Shown here piece by piece: positions 58,501 through 64,000 of a DNA stretch of 64,000 bases (position 1 is the stretch's first letter; every line of letters starts with the position of its first letter). Under the pieces are notes generated by a model. The model was not told where the DNA came from and ran no database searches. It saw nothing but the letters and a program-made list of their open reading frames with translations. The DNA comes from Bolinopsis microptera (taxonomy: Eukaryota; Ctenophora; Tentaculata; Lobata; Bolinopsidae): assembly GCF_026151205.1 (NCBI RefSeq), contig NC_087082.1:12201365-12265364 (forward strand), written 5' to 3'. The position numbers were made by a program, and so were the translations under genes.

Positions 58501-59152
58501 GTACAAGCCCTGATGTACGTAGGTTAATTATATTGAGGGCCTGCGTTAGTCAAAATGAAATGTGGACAAATTGATGTGTTGAGCCTTTACAGTATCCAAA
58601 CTGCGACGTAATTTTAATATTTCGGTTGGTTGATAACCCAAGTATAATGACTAATCACCACGTTTCTCAGCAACACGTTAAGAACGGAGAGTTCCCCCAT
58701 TACGCAACAGTTGGAGACGTTACCGCTAAATCTGAACAGTACGTCGCTCTAGGAAAGAGAATGATGATAAACGTCGACAACTTGCCTCTTACTGGAAAAT
58801 TCTCGTGAGTTTGTTGCAGAGAATTTGTATGATCCGTTATACTTAATTATAGCCTTATTATGTCATTTCTTGAGGTACCACTGAGTCTTGAGCTTTAAGA
58901 AATTAAGTCGTACAAATCTCGATTCTTGGTCGTCAATACTTCATTCTGAATATCAGCTATTATCTTGTAATCACATCATTTATCCATATTACTATTCTCA
59001 GGATCCTTGGAAAGGCTATCGTTATCAGCGACTCCATCGGAAACAACTTTATCGGCTGCACTGTGATAACAGATAACCGAGTAAACAGCGGAGTAACCCT
59101 CACCGTCAGTGTGGTGACACTCCTCTCTTCTCTCTTCCTTGCTCTTTGGTAA
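46533..59152 (+). CDS. SOD-repeat (CSRP-like) extracellular protein, 22 exons, GPI-type end
   Basis: Exons: 46533-46563, 46674-46768, 46879-47024 (or from 46921), 47308-47438, 47784-47886, 49392-49536, 49695-49973, 50371-50488, 50750-50869, 51192-51338, 51780-51921, 52573-52743, 52866-53001, 55856-55931, 56238-56357, 56784-56837, 57009-57135, 57434-57584, 57746-57876, 58301-58370, 58671-58804 and 59002-59152. All phases agree, giving 925 residues (911 with the shorter exon 3). It has a signal peptide (MKLFIFAALLG) and a GPI-type tail (TVSVVTLLSSLFLALW). About four SOD-like domains follow one another, each ending in a GR/GK strand plus a late Cys: VVGRTIALYDT to VACF, ILGKAFLF to SYCAD, then a diverged one ending LDCAAL, and ILGKAIVISDS to GCTVI. 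This fits the animal Cu-only SOD-repeat proteins. Copper ligands look degraded: KLHEF for HVHEF, and the usual VVH is ALY, FLF or VIS, so SOD activity is doubtful. A binding or structural role is inferred. Confidence 0.8.
48040..48680 (-). mobile_element. LINE fragment (reverse-transcriptase C-terminus), antisense in intron 5
   Basis: Two frames on the reverse strand together resemble the region downstream of the catalytic core of non-LTR reverse transcriptases: DIQRRRILAEIAFKNFGKVW, ALIYNSNSW-like SVLIYNSNSW, MDTLHRRHLRSIL, then LWKMFGHILRSMENTPAQ and GRLGRPRMN. A one-base frame break separates them near 48350. It is 5'-truncated, without the YxDD core, and dead. Confidence 0.7.
52157..52354 (+). 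mobile_element. Mariner transposase C-terminal fragment in intron 11
   Basis: An open stretch of 65 codons begins FFLWGYLKGKVYINKPRTI and runs through ELKRSVEEEIRAI to a stop, matching the last part of the transposase at 38775 (FFLWGYLKERVYSDPVPQTV). The two differ in most positions, so they belong to different lineages. No inverted repeats were confirmed. Confidence 0.75.
53652..54748 (-). CDS. Class A (rhodopsin-like) GPCR, antisense inside intron 13 of the SOD-repeat gene
   Basis: A seven-helix receptor in the plasma membrane, single exon. From the ATG at 54748 an N-terminus with a glycosylation site (MENSTAFV) leads to TM1 (FICCSCFLIGTLGNIVSFLYF, with the conserved GN). The two parts are in different frames, and adding one base near 54672-54684 gives one frame of about 365 residues. 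TM2 reads AVNDVLISILILPIG. TM3 ends SVTRTICLLSPF, with TRT in place of DRY. TM4, TM5 and TM6 (TVTILLFALLYGACNIPL) follow, and TM7 has NPILYF (NPxxY type). A basic eighth-helix region and a Ser/Thr-rich tail end the protein. TRT at this position is common in cnidarian receptor expansions. The ligand cannot be deduced. The gene is convergent with nothing and lies wholly in a 2.85-kb intron. Confidence 0.8.
54769..55740. repeat. Direct duplication upstream of the GPCR gene
   Basis: About 54769-55321 and about 55322-55740 share, in order, GTGTTAC(G/A)ACTGTTACTGTCAC, then AGTGATCATT, CTTACACT(C/G)ACTGTGG and TTCTTTCTGCT(G/C)AACT. The second copy is diverged and shortened. The gap in copy 1 holds a C-run and G-run pair (55187-55219). 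It covers the region just upstream of the receptor's start. Confidence 0.65.
56364..56522 (+). repeat. 11-bp minisatellite GGGTATTTAGC in intron 15
   Basis: About a dozen imperfect units (GGGTATTTAGT and GGGTATTTAGC) follow the splice donor of exon 15 directly, starting within about 10 bases of it. Confidence 0.8.
58066..58148 (+). repeat. 9-bp microsatellite CAGTTACAA in intron 19
   Basis: About nine units with two TTGCAA variants. The 9-bp period gives an open Asn-Ser-Tyr frame that is not an exon, because exons 19 and 20 join without it. Confidence 0.9.
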
Positions 59153-60712
59153 ACACAGGGAGGCGCTGCAGTTCCATCGTCCGGAGCTGGTTTTGATTTG
59201 GATGTTTGATTTTATTTGGATGTTTTAATGAGTTACAGAAATGATAAAAACTGGACAGTTAAGGTTGATTCAGGTTAATGAGTTGGACAGTTGAGACCTG
59301 AGAACAGAATGAATAATTAATGGGTATAACATGTTTTATCAACATGACGACTTAATTAATAATTAATGGGAATGACTGAGTTGTAATGTGATCCTGTCAG
59401 TATTTTGATGGGGTGGACTGCGACTCCGCACTCCTTTTAAACGATTTTATTACACTAATTATTGTGATCAGACGGATTATATTTCGTTTTTATAATATGA
59501 TTTGTAGATGAACAGTGCAATATGGATTTTTTTCGTGAAATTCACAGAATTGAAAATTTGATTTGAGATTCTGCGATTGCATTGTATCAAAAAAATATAG
59601 TATATAGTACTAGTATATTTTGATACCACTTTTTCCTATTGTGTTTTTGTATTTGTATAGATTGTATTTGTAATTGTATAATTCTTCGTAGGTTTATGAT
59701 TTTTAAAGATCTCGTATCATTGCTTCATCCTGATAATGGTTAATGCATGAGGAATGCTATCGAAATAATGCAAGAGGACTGCAAACGTCACGAATTGTTA
59801 TGATCGAGTAGAACTGCAGACCACTCCCACGCCCAATTTTATATAGTTCCATTATATAGCTAGTTTGCATTTTCATAGACCAATCTCTTATTGCATATAC
59901 GTGTTACTTACCTCACACAGTACATTAGTACATATAACCTGCTTTTGATAACACGGGTCACGACTGTACCAATACAAGTAGGTATATAAGTACACGTAGT
60001 ACAACTACAACAATACATAACAACCTGTCGCAACTCATTTACTTGTGCGAGGTGCCCATTTCCTATCAGTATCGATTAACCTTCTTTAGTTATTTTTTCC
60101 CGATCCATGACTCAAGTGCCGAAGGCACAAAAGAGTCAAGGACAAGGGTTAGCGATCGAGGTTTTTTTGGGATATGGTAGCTTTGCGACCGTACCTGCGT
60201 GCGAGCGTGCGTGTCTGCGTACGTTTCGCCCACGTGTCTGCCTGCGCAAAGTTATTTTGCGCGAAAATCTGAATTAAACAATTGTTGGCGCGCGGTGCTG
60301 AAATGTTCAAGTACATTGTTAATTTCATCATGTACGCATCCCGCTTATAGGGACTAATTGATAGCAGATTATTATTATTTTGAGTTAGTATTACTATTTT
60401 GCACAGATCCGTGTCAGGTTGCATAAACAATAAACATATGGTTACATAGAAATATACACGATTTTCAAATTAAATATGGAATTATATCAACTGGGCGGCG
60501 CTCGGCCTGTCACCCCGCCATATCTGCATGCTTATAAACAGTAAAGACTGGGGTCCACAGGTGGTATGGAATATGATCAAATACTCCATCACGGATCGGG
60601 AAATTGAGCGGCCATCCACAAAAGAAAAGCGGCCGCATTTCTTGTTTATATCAGTCTTCTTTTAGTTTTCGAGTATTTATCTCATTTCGATTTATTCAAA
60701 TTTTGTTGATTA
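59153..60712. other. 3' flank of the SOD-repeat gene, nothing further recognised
   Basis: Presumed 3' UTR, then AT-rich sequence. A short hairpin, GTGCCGAAGGCAC, is at 60117-60129. A locally GC-rich block with GCGTGCG motifs spans about 60180-60300. No supported gene. Confidence 0.5.
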
Positions 60713-61510
60713 CCTTACTCGGGATTATAACGACGGGTTTATTAACGACCGGTTAAAATATGGTTCGGGAAAAATATGGCGAAATTGCTCAAAACCCACC
60801 ACATTTTCCCGGTCGCCATTTTACCGGTGTCCAACCTTTCAATTTTAGATTCAAAAATTTTGTCTCAGATGTAAATTTCCTTATTAGAGATAAGCAGGTT
60901 CAGAAATTTTCGCATTGCTAAAACTTGTGAAACAAGTCGAATTATCAATAATTGTTGAAAGTAGACTCTAGCAAATTCGTTGTTTTGAATTAGCATTACA
61001 TGTTTACGTGTATCAAATAACCATTATGACTCAATTTGTAGAAAATCTTCGAAAGAATGCATCGTTCACATTGTTTAGAATTATGAATAAATGACTGATG
61101 AAACTGATTCATGTTATTGACCGTTTTAATTAATTCGAGTTTTAATTTAACTGTTACTTTTACTTTGAGTCCTATTTCATTATGTAGAGATAGTCAATAC
61201 CTAAGAAATTAAAAATTGGCCTATTTAAATCAACTTTGACAATAAGGATATATGACAAGAATTGGGCAAAAAGGTGAATTTTTTGCAATTTTAGCCAAAT
61301 GAAGTCGAAAAACCTACAACAAGTGTCCCAATAGTCTTCTTTAGTGAATATAAGACAACCATTAAAATATGAGCACCCATACCCCTTGGGAACCCTAAAA
61401 GCTGAGTCGGCGGGTTTATTAACGACCGGTGAAAATGTGGTTCGGGAAAAATATGGCGAAATTACCCTAAACCCGCCACTTTATCCCGGTCATAATAATC
61501 CCGAGTAAGG
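60713..61510. mobile_element. Inverted-repeat element of 798 bp flanked by TA
   Basis: Ends CCTTACTCGGGATTAT and ATAATCCCGAGTAAGG are perfect over 16 bp, with TA on each side. Each end also has a diverged block of about 85 bp in the same orientation, starting CGGGTTTATTAACGACCGGT and running through ATATGGCGAAATT to CCCGGTC, so the element is internally repeated. It is non-coding, with a likely Tc1/mariner-type origin. Ends resemble those of the 137-bp element at 34777. Confidence 0.8.
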
Positions 61511-61512
61511 TA

Positions 61513-63519
61513 ATAAGCTTAAATGTTGGGTGTTTTGATACGTTGGGAGCTGATAGATCAACTTTAGACTTTAGATTCTTCGTATCAATAGTTTTGGTCG
61601 TGAACGTCAGCAAATCAGCAATGGATACGAATAATCTAAGGTCCCATAAAAGTTTAATCAGGATATCAATAAAGGGGTATTATACTCGTTACAACGAATT
61701 AATGCCGCCTATCATAATTCAAGTTTCCACGAATGCTGCAGTTTTTAAAAACACCCAAAACCTCAGCCGTACAGCATCCAAAACGAGTCAGTTTATTTAT
61801 AATTCACAATTACTCCCTGTCACTCCTCCTTCACTGTCTACTAAACCCCTCCACGTCCCACGATGAAGTCATGCTCAGAATTAAACACAGTAGGATCTAA
61901 AATAGTGAGGGTACCTTGATTTCGAGTACATACGTGATTTTATAAACCCTCCTCGAGTGTATGGTAATCACATTTTCTTTGGCAGTCTTGCAAATATTTT
62001 ACGTGGCGTTTTTTAGTTTGTTCTAGCGCCCAGATTCAATTAGAACAGATCCTGTATCGTACCCGTCTGCATAATTTCCGCATTCTTCATATCTTTGATC
62101 CCATTCTGGGAATCTGGATGCCCTTTACTCGCTAGCCAGCTACATCAATGATCCAGTCCTCTCAACTTATACTAATTAGCCAAGTGAGGTGGTATGATGT
62201 TACCCAGTTAAACTGCCTCAATCGAATGAGGCTATGATAAGTGTGTGTGTGTGTCACACTGTAGAACTATTATTCTGTTTACTTACTATTTGAGTTACTC
62301 TGTAGCGTTTAGAGTGCAGTGTACTGTCGACGTGGTCTTGTTCAGGCGTTTAACTCTTTTATTTGTGTCCAACTATTGTTCGTAGCCCATCCCTTAGGTC
62401 GCGAGATGGAGCACGAACCCAAAACTAAAAGTGTGAATTTAATTATCGGTTGTCGTAAGTGAAAGGTGAAACGTTAACGTTAACGTCTCACTTCTGTAAT
62501 GAGATTGAAAGTCAATGAAATGATATGTTTGGAAATTCGATTATTTTGTTATTGTAGTTCAGCTGCGGTCGGGGTCTGATGAGGTTTGTTAGTGAATTTG
62601 AGTGTTATTTTTGCAGAGCTGTTATAGCTGGAACATTTTGCAGATTTGCTTGAAGTTGCACATTTTGCCACGTTCTCTAAGACAGCCAACTATCGCAGCA
62701 CACAGACATGTGCAGTTGTGTGTAAGCTTTAAACCAGTTCGGGTGAACTTCCAGCCCGGGTGCTGAACCACACAACACTGTTAGTTATAGTGGCGTGATG
62801 CTGAGGTTGTAGTGCCCACGTATTCCAAGAGGGTCACGAGACACACTCTGGAGTGTCACGTGACCTACAGCTCACTACATTGTCCACAGTGCTCTGTGGT
62901 ATCACTTGCGTTCTCTTTCCTCCACCTGTGCAGCAACCTCGTATCTCAAATTTCGCGTTCATTGTACAGTTTCGTTTGTTACTGGGCCACGGTTATGGTT
63001 AGTGTTACTTATACCCTTCAGTCTTCATAAGTTGAATAGAGTAGAGATATGTTAAAAAACCGATTAAGTCAGCACTTCTCTATCAGTCAATTTTCTGGAA
63101 TCAGTGGTTGAGTAGCTGCAGCAGAATCTGATTTCATGTATGCAAAATTTGTGTCATATTTTGCAATGCAGCGACAAAATACTTACATTTTTTTCCCGAT
63201 TTTACTGATCGGCCATCATGTTTGCAAAATTGACCTAATGTTGCAAAATATTAAAAATATTCGTGAACTAAAAATTCTTTAACTGGGATTTTGCGTTAAA
63301 TGTTAATGTTTTGTTCAAAAATAATTTAAAAATTGGATTATAAATTATTATTTATGTTTACAGTTTAATTTATTATATTGATAATTAATATTAATCTTAT
63401 TTCCACTGATCTGAGTTTGATTTTTAATTATTCGATTCTAATTCTTTGTGACAGTTAGCAGCTAGGTGGTAAAAGCTCCCGTCGGATCTTTGGACTGTAC
63501 CTTGTAACTTAACAGAATC
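61513..63519. other. Intergenic, nothing recognised
   Basis: A 107-codon open frame at 61543-61866 lacks splice or motif support. A short GT run is at about 62241-62253, and TCACGTGACC at 62858. The last 500 bp could be the promoter and 5' UTR of the gene starting at 63520. Confidence 0.45.
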
Positions 63520-63555
63520 ATGCCGATGAATATTCACGACAACTCGTTCAACTCG
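63520..63555 (+). CDS. Possible first coding exon of a gene leaving the window
   Basis: ATG at 63520 opens MPMNIHDNSFNS and meets a strong donor, TCG/GTAAGT, in phase 0. A splice-acceptor-like TTTGTGACAG lies at about 63445-63454, which would make the exon's 5' part untranslated. No downstream exon was found before 64000, so the product is unknown. Confidence 0.35.
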
Positions 63556-64000
63556 GTAAGTGAAGTACGCGTTTTATCAAAATTTTCAAATCATCGTCAA
63601 ATTTCAATGAAGTTTAAACCACACTCATTTTCTATGATTATTTTATTTTCAAAAACTTCATCACAAGTTCACTGTTTCCCATTTAAATTTACTTAAAATC
63701 GATTTAAATTGTACTGCGCCGCGCGGCCTCAACTTAAAACTTGGAGCCGCGCGCTAACAAAATTAGTCGACTTCCAATCGAGCGCCCCACAATCTGATTT
63801 TAGCGCGTTCAGCACGATATAACCGGTGTTTCATGTTGTTTTTCAGGGCTTTACTTAAGTTGAAAAGATTAGCACTTTTGTTTTCTGTTTACTTATTTTC
63901 ATGACTCTGTTTAGCTAACTATTGAGCCATAGTGTTTGTACTAATATCATAGAAAACTTGAGTGCCTTAACGATTTTCATCCGGCCTGATATAATTCTAG
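63556..64000. other. Putative intron or intergenic, nothing recognised
   Basis: AT-rich apart from a GC-rich patch at about 63716-63810 with repeated GCGCG and GCCGCGCG. No exon supported. Confidence 0.4.

Noticed and set aside
61543-61866. 107-codon forward open frame
   Set aside because: Low-complexity composition typical of chance, no recognisable domain and no splice sites that extend it.

Overview
This is animal (metazoan) nuclear DNA. It is AT-rich, with small exons that have clear GT/AG borders, signal-peptide first exons, GPI-type C-terminal exons, TTAGGG-type repeats, Tc1/mariner and LINE remnants and many short inverted-repeat elements. The gene set (DMRT, Ly6/uPAR, ShKT, TSP1 plus coiled coil, galactose-binding plus sushi, Cu-only SOD-repeat protein, a class A GPCR with TRT instead of DRY) resembles early-branching animals. 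A cnidarian is my guess, held with low to moderate confidence. I saw no bacterial genes, CRISPR array, rRNA or tRNA. Exon models were built by hand from splice-site and phase agreement.

Layout. 1-4.2 kb: nothing recognised. 4.2-12.3 kb (-): six-exon DMRT transcription factor. 13.8-14.2 kb (-): small one-exon gene of unknown function. 14.5-17.0 kb (-): secreted ShKT protein with a His/Asp-rich tandem tail. 17.6-18.2 kb (-): intronless GIY-YIG protein. 18.6-19.5 kb: hairpins and a duplicated repeat. 19.8-21.2 kb (-): secreted coiled-coil/TSP1 protein with one frame break. 23.5-24.4 kb (-): Ly6 gene. 24.5-24.8 kb: telomeric repeats inside an inverted-repeat element. 25.3-27.4 kb (-): broken galactose-binding plus sushi gene with an 11-bp minisatellite in an intron. 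28.6-30.0 kb: head-to-head inverted duplication of a Cys-rich secreted-protein gene, one arm intact and one broken. 30.5-32.7 kb: satellite-like repeats. 33.3 kb: MITE with an 8-bp target duplication.

34.6-37.2 kb (+): Ly6 gene whose second intron contains about 40 copies of a 43-bp unit, each carrying a copy of the exon 2 splice donor. 38.6-40.0 kb: near-complete mariner. 40.4-41.3 and 43.8-44.6 kb (-): two more Ly6 genes, both with CACGTG clusters upstream. 46.5-59.2 kb (+): 22-exon GPI-type SOD-repeat protein. Its introns contain a LINE fragment, a mariner fragment and an antisense GPCR gene. 60.7-61.5 kb: MITE flanked by TA. 63.5 kb (+): possible first exon of a gene that continues past the window.

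The genes are not an operon. Most encode secreted or GPI-anchored extracellular proteins, and four Ly6 genes form a loose cluster. The three reverse-strand Ly6 genes share exactly the same four-exon, phase 1-2-1 structure and must be duplicates of each other. Several otherwise good reading frames are broken by a single base. This may be real decay or assembly error and should be settled with reads or transcripts.
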